Positions 18,522 to 27,104 of a DNA stretch of 64,000 nucleotides are shown piece after piece (within the stretch, counting starts at the first letter, position 1; each line of letters opens with the position of its first letter). The notes beneath the pieces are model-generated. The model had not been told where the DNA came from. It did no database searches and saw only the letters and a program-made list of their open reading frames with translations. A program made the translations under genes and the position numbers. Source of the DNA: Terrimonas ginsenosidimutans (GTDB lineage Bacteria; Bacteroidota; Bacteroidia; Chitinophagales; Chitinophagaceae); the NCBI RefSeq assembly GCF_022012415.1, contig NZ_JAKLTR010000011.1, positions 124,001 to 188,000 on the forward strand, given 5' to 3'.

Positions 18522-18581
18522 AAAATTAAAAAGTCAAAAAGTAAAAACCGTACCGGCTTCACTTTTTGACTTTTTAATTTT
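18522..18581 (-). terminator. Perfect 21-bp A/T-rich inverted repeat (terminator-like)
   Basis: The left arm 18522-18542 (starting AAAATTAAAAAGTC) is perfectly complementary to 18561-18581 around an 18-base loop. It sits 13 bp beyond the stop of the leftward outer-membrane protein gene and before hflX on the same strand, so it probably ends that transcript. It belongs to the AAAAAGTC class of intergenic palindromes also seen around 28.4 and 31.6 kb. Confidence 0.7.
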
Positions 18582-18594
18582 GACTTTTAGTTTA

Positions 18595-19335
18595 TTACAG
18601 TCCGCTCAGTGTAAGCCCGATCGACCATGGTCTGATCTCCGCGGCTACGCCTTCCTTGAAGAGAGAAGTGATCTGGTAGCTGCCAAACAGGCTGAAATGT
18701 CCGATCCCAATGCGCGCCATACCGGAAAGGCGGGTGCTGTTAAAATATCTTTTGCTGGACTCTTTCAGTTTGTAGTTATTGATCGTATTGCCATTTTTAT
18801 CTTTCAGGTCTTTATTTCTTGTGTGTGCGTCGATCATCGTTCCCACTTTCACGCCAATAGCCCATTTGAAGCTTTTGTCGCTGTTCTCCGGGTTAGCCGT
18901 GTAGCGGAATTCGATCGGAGCCTCGAGGTAGGTCGTATTCAGTTTTACTTTATTAAAGTGGTTGGTATCAGCCACGTTCCTGAATTGCAGGGTTGGTGTG
19001 GTTTCTTTGATCCCTACATAAGTTTTTGAGAATTTGATATGATCAGACGAGATCCCCGGTCCGAAAGCCATGCTCAGCTTAGGGTTTGTTTTGAACGGGA
19101 AATCGAACATGAAGTAGACGTTAAAGGCTTTTGACCAGCCACTTGTGCTAATGGTATCCGGTTTTCCGGACCAACCTGTGTAGCCAAGCTGCAGCATAAA
19201 GTGGTCATTCGCGCGGCCGGCAAGATTGATAGGTTCTTTTTTCTTCTTTTCCTTTTTTGGGGGTTCTGGTGTTTCCTGTGCAACTAAAGAGGTGATCAAC
19301 AAACAACTAACAGCATACAGAACAACTTTCTTCAT
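18595..19335 (-). CDS. Outer-membrane beta-barrel protein, PorT-like
   Basis: This 246-residue exported protein has a signal peptide MKKVVLYAVSCLLITSLVAQ, a short Pro/Lys linker (PPKKEKKKKEP), and then alternating hydrophobic beta-strands ending in a hydrophobic terminal strand (IGLTLSGL), as in small eight-stranded outer-membrane barrels of the Bacteroidota PorT-like/OMP_b-brl group. No catalytic motif is visible. Its role could be structural or assembly-related. A TATATTTG promoter element lies 18 bp upstream of the start, and a perfect inverted repeat closes the gene. Confidence 0.75.
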   Translation of the reverse strand: MKKVVLYAVSCLLITSLVAQETPEPPKKEKKKKEPINLAGRANDHFMLQLGYTGWSGKPDTISTSGWSKAFNVYFMFDFPFKTNPKLSMAFGPGISSDHIKFSKTYVGIKETTPTLQFRNVADTNHFNKVKLNTTYLEAPIEFRYTANPENSDKSFKWAIGVKVGTMIDAHTRNKDLKDKNGNTINNYKLKESSKRYFNSTRLSGMARIGIGHFSLFGSYQITSLFKEGVAAEIRPWSIGLTLSGL

Positions 19336-19352
19336 AAATCAGTTTAAGGTCG

Positions 19353-19360
19353 CAAATATA
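19353..19360 (-). promoter_or_regulatory. Bacteroidota -7 promoter element for the outer-membrane barrel gene
   Basis: TATATTTG on the minus strand matches the Bacteroidota -7 consensus TAnnTTTG and lies 18 bp upstream of the start at 19335. No clear -33 TTG was found at the expected distance. Confidence 0.5.
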
Positions 19361-19412
19361 TTTTTCTTTCGGTTAAAGATAGGTTAAGAAGCAAGGAATA
19401 AATTTAATTTGC

Positions 19413-19420
19413 TACTTTTG
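19413..19420 (+). promoter_or_regulatory. Probable -7 promoter element for the tRNA gene
   Basis: TACTTTTG fits TAnnTTTG and lies about 80 bp upstream of the mature tRNA 5' end, leaving room for a precursor leader. There is no obvious -33 match. Confidence 0.4.
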
Positions 19421-19501
19421 CGCCTCCATGGCTGGTAAACAGGCATTTCGCGATGTCGGATGACCAGTCAAAAATACAAGATATTGCTGTTTAAACAGCC
19501 C

Positions 19502-19575
19502 GGATCCTTAGCTCAGTCGGTTAGAGCATCTGACTCATAATCAGAGGGTCGCTGGTTCGAGCCCGGCAGGATCCA
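19502..19575 (+). tRNA. tRNA with CAT anticodon (Met or Ile2)
   Basis: The cloverleaf is complete. The acceptor GGATCCT pairs with AGGATCC, the D-arm is GCTC/GAGC, the anticodon stem is TCTGA/TCAGA with loop CTCATAA (anticodon CAT at 19536-19538), the T-arm is GCTGG/CCGGC with TTCGAGC, and the discriminator is A. CCA is not encoded. CAT can mean elongator Met or, after lysidine modification, Ile(AUA). The body resembles E. coli tRNA-Ile2 (CCTTAGCTCAG, GGTCGCTGGTTC), but elongator Met cannot be excluded. Three G:C pairs at the anticodon-stem base, typical of initiator tRNA, are absent. Confidence 0.92.
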
Positions 19576-20749
19576 CTTGAAGATCAATCCGTTGTAGCGT
19601 TACTGCTGCAACGGATTTTCATTTTCACGCCATTTGCACGCAAAAAATACTGCCCGCACTTGCATGGATGAAGCGTAAAAGTTGTGGGATGGTTGTTTAA
19701 ATGTTTAGTGGTTTAAAAGTTTAAAGTTTTTGCTTTGCTTCGGTCCCAGGTTTTTAAGCGATAGCTGTCTGATCGGCCACAAAAACGTGAGCACGCCAGG
19801 AAACGATATATGCTCCTTAGATACGACATTCTGGCACACGAAGCCAGTTGATGCGTTGCCTAATGATAATCATCCAGGGTCAAATTCCACGTGTTTTTGC
19901 AATGCTTGTTAGTCGTCGTTAGTCCGTCTCTTGGTCGTCCTTTGGCCGTCCAAAGTTTGACGGGATTTTAAGCAGTGAAAAATGGTGACAAGCTGACACG
20001 TTGAGGGCGATAAATCTTTTGGGCGACTGGCCCAGGTTCCCTCCTCCGCTTCGCAACGATGGAAGGGCCGGCAGAAGTTTATGCGAGCGATGCTCATCCG
20101 GAACATTTCAACCCAAGCCATTTTGCAGACCATCCCCTAACTTTTCAACATGATCCATTGCCATCCCCCAACCTTTGTTCCTGATCCACTTACATTTTCA
20201 ACCAGCATTTCCAAAATCATAGCGCTGCTGCATAAGCATTGAGCTCCGGAGATGTAAAAGCCTGCATTGAATAAAGGTGTTCTCTTTGCTTAATCGATCA
20301 GAAGGGATCTCAATGGATTTGCACAGAAGAAGCATCTTCAAGCCTGCCATTACAAGCAATGGCGTTTAAGAGATCTTCCTACACTAGCTCGATGACCGAT
20401 GACCGTTCACCGTTGTCCGTTGTCCGTTCACCGTTGTCCGGAATCCAAGCGAGGTGGAATAGAATTGCGTCTTCGTATACAATTGATCTTAGTATATTCA
20501 TTATATGTAATCAAGATGCCCCTTCCTCCGGTCAACGGTCAACGGTCAACGGTGAACGGACAACGGTGAACGGTCAACGGATATCCGGCTAACCTAAATC
20601 GTTTCTCAAGATGAAAAACTTGTAAATTAGACTGGCAGAACTCTCTACCGGGCGGAATTATTAAGGAACGGAGGTTTGGCCAATTGGCCGGTCAATACCC
20701 TGAACGTGGTTGAACCGCCACTGAAAATATCTCTTCTTTAAAAGTGTTT
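19576..20749. other. 1.17-kb non-coding region after the tRNA
   Basis: No supported gene was found here; the short frames lack family features. It contains a TTTAAAnG oligomer run (19695-19730), a short tandem run with GTCGTC/GTCCGTC units (~19910-19955), a weak inverted pair ACAAAAACGTG/CACGTGTTTTTG (~19780/19888), and the CCGTTNN heptamer palindrome described separately. No copy of the tRNA 3' end was seen downstream, so there is no evidence for an integration site. Confidence 0.6.
20390..20587. repeat. Inverted array of CCGTTNN heptamers
   Basis: The left block (20390-20441) reads as 7-base units of CCGTTCA/CCGTTGT type. The right block (20528-20587) is the reverse-complement array (TCAACGG, TGAACGG, ACAACGG), with about 85 bases between. 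The two can form a long imperfect hairpin. The same units form the perfect palindrome upstream of rimP. Confidence 0.8.
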
Positions 20750-21820
20750 ATGAAAAAACCGGGTGATCTTTTATTCCTCCTCGTTATTCCGATTGTTTTA
20801 TACAGTTGCGCTGCCATGCGTGGCAATCCTGTAAGCCGCACAGATTTTACAAACCTGCCGGAGGTAAATGCAACCGAACAGAAGCTGCTTTACACAGAAT
20901 TGGGTACACCTGAAGCGATGAGGATTTACAAAGATTCACTCTTGTTGATCTCAAATAACCTGAACCGGGAAACTCATCATGTGCGCGTGTTTGACATCGG
21001 CAGGAGAAACGCAATCAATAACATTTTACCTGCAAGCAGCAAAAAAGGAGGAACACTATCCTTCATGTCCTTTGATATTTCAGACAGTTTGGTATGGGTG
21101 TTCGACGTCGCCAAAAATGGTTTTATCGCAGCCAATTTAGATACGATACTGCATGGGAAAAAAGGGGTGGAGTGGTATTCAGAGTATCGCATCACGCCGC
21201 AGGTCTTTTTTTATGACGCCGTGCTTTTGAACCGGAGTGAGGGATTACTTAGCGGGAATTATGATACAGATGAAAAACTTGTACGTATAAATTTTTCAGA
21301 CAGCACCCGTAATAAAAAACTGTTGTCTTACGAAAAAGACTCTCTTATAGGTTCGTCGAGGATCAGTAAAATGTCCTATGAAAGTTTTATGCTGCTAAGA
21401 CCGGATAAGAAGAAACTGGCATTGGTTACCCGATATGCTGATCAGTTTGAGCTGGTGGATCTTGAAAGCGGAACACAAAAAAGGATCAGTGGGCCGGAAG
21501 GCTTCTCCCCTCAACTTGTCCCTTTTGAAGACAATACCGGGGTAACGGTAGCCACCATCGGCCAGGATTCGAGATACGGCTTTCTCAGAGGTTGTGTTAC
21601 CGGGAAATTCATCTACCTGCTATTTTCCGGATACAATGTAAGGTCGCCACGTAGATTTTACAGCAATACAATTTTCGTGTTTGACTGGGACGGACATCCT
21701 GTTAAACGAATCAGGTTGAAGAATGACATCATCGGTCTGGCGGTTACATCGGATGATAAAATCCTTTACACGCTGAACCCTCAAACAAAAGGAGTTAGTT
21801 TTTCTGTGCTGGGCCGATAA
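20750..21820 (+). CDS. BF3164-like lipoprotein (predicted beta-propeller)
   Basis: The start is ATG 20750; a GTG two codons earlier is also possible. The 356-residue lipoprotein has a signal FLLVIPIVLYSC with the lipid-attachment Cys near residue 20. The body contains repeated strand-rich segments (LLISNNLNRETHHVRVFDI, AVTSDDKILYTLNPQTKG) resembling TolB-like six- or seven-bladed propellers of the BF3164 lipoprotein family. The family is common in Bacteroidota and its molecular function is not established. It is anchored to the inner leaflet of the outer membrane or to the periplasmic side. The GLPGLI gene starts 43 bp downstream, so the two may be co-transcribed. Confidence 0.75.
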   Translation: MKKPGDLLFLLVIPIVLYSCAAMRGNPVSRTDFTNLPEVNATEQKLLYTELGTPEAMRIYKDSLLLISNNLNRETHHVRVFDIGRRNAINNILPASSKKGGTLSFMSFDISDSLVWVFDVAKNGFIAANLDTILHGKKGVEWYSEYRITPQVFFYDAVLLNRSEGLLSGNYDTDEKLVRINFSDSTRNKKLLSYEKDSLIGSSRISKMSYESFMLLRPDKKKLALVTRYADQFELVDLESGTQKRISGPEGFSPQLVPFEDNTGVTVATIGQDSRYGFLRGCVTGKFIYLLFSGYNVRSPRRFYSNTIFVFDWDGHPVKRIRLKNDIIGLAVTSDDKILYTLNPQTKGVSFSVLGR

Positions 21821-21863
21821 AAGATCATCAGGAAATGTTTGCCCTGACTAAAAATAACAAAGA

Positions 21864-22730
21864 ATGAAAAAGTTTACGATCGTTGTTTTTATTCTCCTTC
21901 AGTACCTGGATCTCCGGTCTCAGGAAATCCTGGTGTTGAATGTGATGTACGATTTCTCCTATGTCAGGGATCTGGCTGATACAGTGAACCGCTACAAAGC
22001 GGAAATGATCCTGTCAGTGGGCAAACAAACCAGTCGCTATACCACCCGTGATCTTTTTAACCGCAATAGCCCCGCAGTCATAAAGCTTAATAAACAAAGG
22101 CAAGAGAAGGCAAATACGGCGGCGATCCCCGGACCTGCAGTGGTCGCTGTTGGCGGACCACTCCTTAATGTGACTAACGCAGGTGCGCTGATCAATGAAG
22201 AGATCTTTATTGACAGAAATAAATCAACTATTCAAACCGCAGGCAGGGTCGGGTTTAAAAATTTTCATTTTACGGTCTCACTACCCGTTATCAACTGGAA
22301 GCTGAGTAGCGATAAGAAGGAGATCTGCGGCTACACCTGCCAAAAAGCAGTAGGTGATTACGGTGGCAGAACATTTGAGGCATGGTTCACAACCGATCTT
22401 CCGGATGCTTTTGGCCCCTGGAAGTTGCATGGTTTGCCAGGATTGATCCTTAGTGCCCGCGATACAAAAAATGAGATTTCGTTTGAGTGTAAGGAAATAA
22501 CGAAAAATGAAGATCCGGAAGAATTACTGAAACCCTTTATGAATGCTGATCGAAGCATACAGGTGAAGCCAAAGGAGTACAGTAAAGTGGCCGGCATGTT
22601 TGCGAAAGACCCCGCGGCGGTTGCAGAGGGACAATTACCCGGTACAGTCGTTAATGTCCGGAATCTCGATTCTCCCGAAGATAATAGTATCAGAAAAGTA
22701 GTTAAATATAACCCTATGGAGTTGAAGTAA
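21864..22730 (+). CDS. GLPGLI family protein
   Basis: This 288-residue exported protein has an N-terminal hydrophobic signal (MKKFTIVVFILLQYLDLRSQ). The hallmark motif is KLHGLPGLILSARD, preceded by the typical conserved block CGYTCQKAVGDYGGR...EAWFTTDLP. The GLPGLI family is restricted largely to Bacteroidota and its function is unknown; members often occur near TonB-dependent or peptidase genes. Two cysteines in CGYTC could form a disulfide in the periplasm. It follows the BF3164-like lipoprotein closely. Confidence 0.9.
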   Translation: MKKFTIVVFILLQYLDLRSQEILVLNVMYDFSYVRDLADTVNRYKAEMILSVGKQTSRYTTRDLFNRNSPAVIKLNKQRQEKANTAAIPGPAVVAVGGPLLNVTNAGALINEEIFIDRNKSTIQTAGRVGFKNFHFTVSLPVINWKLSSDKKEICGYTCQKAVGDYGGRTFEAWFTTDLPDAFGPWKLHGLPGLILSARDTKNEISFECKEITKNEDPEELLKPFMNADRSIQVKPKEYSKVAGMFAKDPAAVAEGQLPGTVVNVRNLDSPEDNSIRKVVKYNPMELK

Positions 22731-22905
22731 GCATGGCCTTAGGCCTGCCATTGAACACAGGTACAGCCATCCTGGAAAACGCGGGACTTGACCTTACGAC
22801 GATAGATCAAAGATCAGGATGATGGTAATACGATTTCCAATTGAACGGAACTAAAAACGACGGCCCGCATGTACAGGATCATCATACCCGCCTATCAAAA
22901 AAGAA

Positions 22906-22930
22906 AACCCTTTCTTTTGGAGAAAGGGTT
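22906..22930. terminator. Hairpin in the 444-bp gap after the GLPGLI gene
   Basis: AACCCTTTCT (22906-22915) pairs with AGAAAGGGTT (22921-22930) around TTTGG. An A-run precedes it rather than a T-run following, so it would terminate best on the minus strand. It could still mark the end of the GLPGLI transcript. The remainder of 22731-23174 shows no supported gene. Confidence 0.45.
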
Positions 22931-23174
22931 CAGCAGTTAGTTTTCGTTCTTCAAACCTTACATCAAAAATAAAGGATTGCTTCACTGTTTTTTCTCCGGA
23001 TTAACCCGGAATGTTTCCGCTGATTACGCAGACGGGGCATCAATATCACTGACTATTATTCTGGAAAGGGATACAGATCTTTTGATCGGGTAATTTACTA
23101 TTTGAGTAACTTCAGGGCTCAACTCTGGCATTGACGAGACATCTTCAGCATTACTCATCATACAAACACACGTC

Positions 23175-24410
23175 ATGCGTTCACTGATCTGTATTCTTGC
23201 CCTCTTTCTTTCTTCAATTGTAAAGGCAAATGATAGCCTGACCTTTTTTAAAGGCTCCTGGCAGGAAGTATTGCAGGAAGCAAAAAAGCAAAACAAACCG
23301 ATTTTCCTCGATGTATACACTTCCTGGTGTGCGCCCTGTAAGCAGATGGACAAATTTGTATTTACGGTTAAGGAAGTGGGGGATAAGTACAATGCAGCAT
23401 TTATCAATTATAAGATAGATGCTGAAAAAGGAGAAGGCATACAACTGGCAGGGCAATTCAATGTGAAAGCCTATCCGACCTATCTTTTTCTCGATTCACA
23501 GGGTTACCCGGTCCATAGGGTGGAAGGATATTTTGATAGCGCGCCCTTCGTTGCGCAGGCAGACCGCGCCATCTCCCTAGTTGGTACAGAAAACCCGGTC
23601 AGCGTATATGAAAAGGAATTCAATGAGGGCAACAGGGAGGCTGCTTTCCTTCGGCGCTATATCACAAAAATGACGGAACTAAAACTCGATAATACTCCTG
23701 TGCTGAATGCCTATTTCGAAAGTGCGTCAATAAAGCAATTGTCAGAGCCAGCAGCGTTGATCTTTCTTGGTGAGAATGCCGGATCGATCCGGTTCAAAGG
23801 ATTGCCTTTTTTGCTGAAAGCGTATAAAAACCTTAGTAAGGAAGAGCAGCAAAAGCTCGCAGGCAGGATCTACTCACGTATCATCCATAACGCCGCAGGT
23901 GAAGCCTGGAAAGCTGGACGCATGCCAGAGATGCAACAACTGGTCGCTTATATGGATCTCCTGAGACCCGATGTTACAAAGAAACACACAGAGGCCATGG
24001 ATAACCTCCGGATGATGTACTATGCAGCAGTAAAGGATCTTGAGCAGTTCAGGAAGATCGGCTATGCCAGCGCAAAACCATTATTGCTGATCCCCGTGGA
24101 TTCCCTTTTTCAACGTGATGATCGGGAGTTCCGGGCGATCATGAAACCTTATCTCACAGGTGAAAAGGATAGCACCAAAGTAGTAGGCTTCCAGGAAGAT
24201 CAAAAGTATCTCCGGCATATTTATTCCGGGGAAGTGTCTACAAAACTTTATGACCTCGCGAAAATGTTTGCTGAGAATCTTGATGTGACGGATCCTGGAA
24301 GAGCCGATGCACTAAAATGGATCCGGCATGCGCAAAAATTGGTGCCAGGTAATAAAGCGATCCTTGAGTTAAAGGAAAAGCTCGAAACCACAACAGCACC
24401 GTCCCCCTGA
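23175..24410 (+). CDS. Periplasmic thioredoxin-fold protein
   Basis: This 411-residue protein has a signal peptide (MRSLICILALFLSSIVKAND) and a thioredoxin-like domain in residues ~25-135. The active site TSWCAPCK and the cis-Pro segment KAYPTYLF are present, so it should be redox-active outside the cytoplasm. The ~270-residue C-terminal part is helical, possibly TPR-like, and without a recognised motif. Similar thioredoxin-family proteins in Bacteroidota act as thiol-disulfide reductases in envelope maintenance. The next gene, a lipoprotein, starts 141 bp downstream. Confidence 0.87.
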   Translation: MRSLICILALFLSSIVKANDSLTFFKGSWQEVLQEAKKQNKPIFLDVYTSWCAPCKQMDKFVFTVKEVGDKYNAAFINYKIDAEKGEGIQLAGQFNVKAYPTYLFLDSQGYPVHRVEGYFDSAPFVAQADRAISLVGTENPVSVYEKEFNEGNREAAFLRRYITKMTELKLDNTPVLNAYFESASIKQLSEPAALIFLGENAGSIRFKGLPFLLKAYKNLSKEEQQKLAGRIYSRIIHNAAGEAWKAGRMPEMQQLVAYMDLLRPDVTKKHTEAMDNLRMMYYAAVKDLEQFRKIGYASAKPLLLIPVDSLFQRDDREFRAIMKPYLTGEKDSTKVVGFQEDQKYLRHIYSGEVSTKLYDLAKMFAENLDVTDPGRADALKWIRHAQKLVPGNKAILELKEKLETTTAPSP

Positions 24411-24551
24411 CCAATGGCCTGTTCCAAAATCTTAGTCACATTATTAACGGCCTTTGCTGCAAACCGGACTGACCGCAGTGAGCGCGGGTCATGGGCTGTA
24501 CCTCGCACGGCCGTAATAATATCTTTTAGTAAACACCATCAATTACGTTCG

Positions 24552-25181
24552 ATGAGATCCATTTTGCTGTTGGTTTGCCTGGTTATGCTGTTTTCACGCT
24601 GCGCAGACAGTAACTCTCGGAAGAAAGAACCTCCGGTAGAGACAGATTCCATTGCCTCCGCCGCCTATGGAAAATTCCTGGAAGCAAAGGAAGGTGAGGC
24701 TGTAAGCCACGAATATGACCATCTGGGGAAGATCATGGGTGTAGTGGAGTTTTCTATCCCAGACACTTCTTTCGAAAATGGTTATCAGCAATGGATCAGC
24801 CTGGAGAACCCCGGGCCGGATCTGGCCAGATTGCCGGATGCGGGGGAACTGCTGATCTCTGCCCCGGAAATACGGGTAGCCATAGAGTATCCGCTTAAAG
24901 ACGAGTTTATTTTTACGCTAAAATCCAATGGTGCGTTTACAAAAGGGCAGTTGGTTCAGCTGATCAGCGACCAGTATCACAAGATCTACAAAACCGAAGA
25001 ACGATCTGCTTCTGTAAAAACTATTCCGCCGAAACAAAGGAGAGGTTTGTATAACCGCAATGAGACGAATGGAGATTTTGGGATCTGGGGACACGATCTG
25101 AGTGATCTTGTTCTTTCCCGTATACGCATCCATCAGAGTGCTGATGGGGAGATCATTCTTTCACTTGATATAGAGTCTTGA
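24552..25181 (+). CDS. Hypothetical lipoprotein
   Basis: The start is placed at ATG 24552 because MRSILLLVCLVMLFSRC forms a good lipoprotein signal (Cys17). A longer frame from 24414 would bury this signal behind 46 residues. The mature ~190 residues are acidic and mixed alpha/beta (MGVVEFSIPDTSFENGYQQW, FIFTLKSNGAFTKGQLVQLI) and I do not recognise a family. It lies downstream of the thioredoxin-fold gene on the same strand and may share its transcript. Confidence 0.7.
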   Translation: MRSILLLVCLVMLFSRCADSNSRKKEPPVETDSIASAAYGKFLEAKEGEAVSHEYDHLGKIMGVVEFSIPDTSFENGYQQWISLENPGPDLARLPDAGELLISAPEIRVAIEYPLKDEFIFTLKSNGAFTKGQLVQLISDQYHKIYKTEERSASVKTIPPKQRRGLYNRNETNGDFGIWGHDLSDLVLSRIRIHQSADGEIILSLDIES

Positions 25182-25287
25182 TAGCCGGCACTCCTTCGGA
25201 TGGTTTTAAGTAAGGCCGCCAGGATGCTTGAAAGTTCCTGTATTCCCTAAGCCTCTATTCTGCGGAGCCCTGCGCCGATCAGGCTGA

Positions 25288-25764
25288 TCACATCACCAAT
25301 TCATGGTGAACCGATCTTACCGCATCGATTAATGCCTCGCCATTATCTGTGGTGATCACAAATTCCCGCCCGCTTTTCAAGCGGACCCTTACGCCTTCGC
25401 GGCCTCTGAAAATATACCCCGTAGCCCGTTTGTTATACCTCAAACCCCAGCCTCCAAAGTCTTTTACCGGGTTTACCTGTTCCCGGGAAATAGAAGCGAT
25501 ATCCTCCCATTTGATCATCACGGGTTTGGACTGTAGCCAGCGAAGCACGATCCCGATCCCCGTCTCCTGAACGGTTACCACCAGTTTCAGCGACGCTGCG
25601 AGCCCTAACACCGCAACTACGATCAGGATGCTCGTCACGTACATCGTCACCAGGCTGCCATTGGCTTTATTGGCCCAGAGGCCCAGGCCCAGAAGGACGA
25701 AGATCACCGCGGCGATGATCCATAGAAAATTGTTGCGTAATCGCTGTTCCTCCCGGTAAAGCAT
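25288..25764 (-). CDS. Small membrane protein with PH-like domain
   Basis: The start is set at 25764 (MLYREEQRLRN), 22 bp downstream of a TATATTTG promoter; a frame extending to 25806 would run over that promoter. The 158-residue protein has two transmembrane helices (~14-31 and ~37-60) followed by a ~90-residue soluble part with strands and a WEDIASIS...GGWGLRYN pattern, as in bacterial PH-like (YdbT/DUF304-type) domains. Function is unknown. The C-terminal domain should face the cytoplasm. Confidence 0.65.
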   Translation of the reverse strand: MLYREEQRLRNNFLWIIAAVIFVLLGLGLWANKANGSLVTMYVTSILIVVAVLGLAASLKLVVTVQETGIGIVLRWLQSKPVMIKWEDIASISREQVNPVKDFGGWGLRYNKRATGYIFRGREGVRVRLKSGREFVITTDNGEALIDAVRSVHHELVM

Positions 25765-25785
25765 GTGGCTGTGTTTAGTCTGCAA

Positions 25786-25793
25786 CAAATATA
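25786..25793 (-). promoter_or_regulatory. -7 promoter element for the PH-like gene
   Basis: TATATTTG on the minus strand, 22 bp before the chosen start at 25764, matches the Bacteroidota consensus TAnnTTTG and helps decide that start. Confidence 0.5.
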
Positions 25794-26013
25794 GCCGTAT
25801 GATCACGGAAAGGCGCCAATCTTATCAAAGCGGGTCAGTTCGTGTCTTCCCGGGTGGGACTGGCGGGTCTGGAACCTGTTTTTGATAAAAAGGGCCAGGT
25901 TCTGACTTTTCCAACCTGTTCCTGTGCTGAGTGCTATGGTACCAGGCACACCAATGCCTGCCAGGTTTGCGCCTTGTTGTATAGATGGATGATGATCGCC
26001 TTATTTACGCTGA

Positions 26014-26253
26014 TTACTTAATCTCTTCAAAATCAATATAATCACCAGAAGATTTGGGTTTTGCAGAGCTGGCTGGCTGCTGGGGTTGATAGCCGTTATT
26101 TGCCTGTTGCTGGTTCACATGCTGTTGCATATTCTCCTGCATCTGTCTGAATTGTTTTTTCATCTGCCGGCTTGCACGATATACCGGTATCACGAACTTG
26201 AAGATAAAGTTGTAAAGAAACCAGGCCAACAAAAAGTAGAGTACATATTTCAT
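26014..26253 (-). CDS. DUF4834-like small membrane protein
   Basis: This 79-residue protein has one N-terminal transmembrane helix (MKYVLYFLLAWFLYNFIFKFVIP), a basic amphipathic stretch (YRASRQMKKQFRQMQEN) and a Gln/Pro-rich tail ending in GDYIDFEEIK. Helix, basic segment and YIDFEEIK-type terminus match the small DUF4834 family of Bacteroidota. Function is unknown. A TAGCTTTG element (26262-26269, minus strand) just upstream is a plausible promoter giving a very short leader. The rimP gene is divergent, about 300 bp away. Confidence 0.75.
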   Translation of the reverse strand: MKYVLYFLLAWFLYNFIFKFVIPVYRASRQMKKQFRQMQENMQQHVNQQQANNGYQPQQPASSAKPKSSGDYIDFEEIK

Positions 26254-26460
26254 TGTGCCGACAAAGCTACAACACTATCAATTATCTGCCCGGCCATAGC
26301 CTTAATACTTCGTTAAAGGCCGGTCAATATCCGGTAAACAACCCTCCGTTACCGGCGAAAAGTATAAGTTTTGGAATGAATACTACTAATCCCTTACTTT
26401 TGCATCGGAAAAAGCGAAGTAAGAAGGGAACGGAGTCGTTCCCTTCTTCTATTTTCATAA

Positions 26461-26548
26461 TCGTTGACCGTTGTCCGTTGACCGTTGTCCGGGCAGACAA
26501 CTCCCGGGAGTTAAAAGCGGACAACGGTCAACGGACAACGGTCAACGA
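26461..26548. repeat. Perfect 31-bp inverted repeat of CCGTTGT/CCGTTGA heptamers before rimP
   Basis: The arms 26461-26491 and 26518-26548 are perfect reverse complements over 31 bp. Each is built from alternating heptamers CCGTTGA and CCGTTGT. The 26-base spacer contains a further palindrome, AACTCCCGGGAGTT. The right arm ends four bases before the rimP ATG (26553), so in mRNA it would occupy the ribosome-binding region. The same heptamers occur at 20.4-20.6 kb. Confidence 0.9.
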
Positions 26549-26552
26549 TACT

Positions 26553-27023
26553 ATGAGCACAGACGCATACATATCAATACTTGAACAAAAAACAAATGCC
26601 CTGATCGCGGAAGAGAAAGATGTTTTTCTAGTGGAGATCAGGATCAAGCCGACGAATAATGTGAAGATCTTCCTGGATTCGGACCTGGGGATGAGTATTG
26701 ACCGGCTGATCCAGATCAACCGGGCTTTATATAAGCAACTGGAAGAGGAAAGTGTCTTTCCGGGAGGGGATTTTTCACTGGAAGTATCATCACCGGGACT
26801 GGATGAGCCGCTGAAAAAGCACCGCCAGTATGTAAAGAATATCGGACGATTCGTGGAGGTGGTGTTAATAGATGGTTCAAAAAAAGAAGGAAAGCTGATC
26901 AGCACTTCGGACGAAGAAATTGTCATTGAAGAAGAAACAGGGAAAGGCAAGAAAAAAGAGCTGGTTCAGCATGCCATTCCTTTTTCGACGATCAAGGCAA
27001 CAAAAGTTCAAATCAAATTTTAA
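26553..27023 (+). CDS. rimP: Ribosome maturation factor RimP
   Basis: This 156-residue cytosolic protein has the RimP two-domain layout: an N-terminal alpha/beta domain with VFLVEIRIKPTNNVKIFLDSD and VSSPGLDEPLK, and a C-terminal SH3-like barrel with GSKKEGKLIS. The SSPGLD motif is the family hallmark. RimP binds the 30S subunit and assists late maturation. It is the first gene of the conserved rimP-nusA-infB order. ATG 26553 is chosen because it begins the conserved domain; an upstream frame from 26253 would translate the palindrome. The palindrome covers its start region. Confidence 0.94.
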   Translation: MSTDAYISILEQKTNALIAEEKDVFLVEIRIKPTNNVKIFLDSDLGMSIDRLIQINRALYKQLEEESVFPGGDFSLEVSSPGLDEPLKKHRQYVKNIGRFVEVVLIDGSKKEGKLISTSDEEIVIEEETGKGKKKELVQHAIPFSTIKATKVQIKF

Positions 27024-27104
27024 ACAAAACGAGAAAGTTCAAAATTCAAATTTAACCGCGAGCGAAGCCAGCAATGGTGAGCAGCGAATTACAAACTCAG
27101 TTCT

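Noticed and set aside
20390-20587. CRISPR-like array
   Set aside because: Units are 7 bases without spacers and are arranged as an inverted pair; no cas genes are present.
19576-20749. Integrated element at the tRNA 3' end
   Set aside because: No integrase and no duplicated tRNA end were found downstream.
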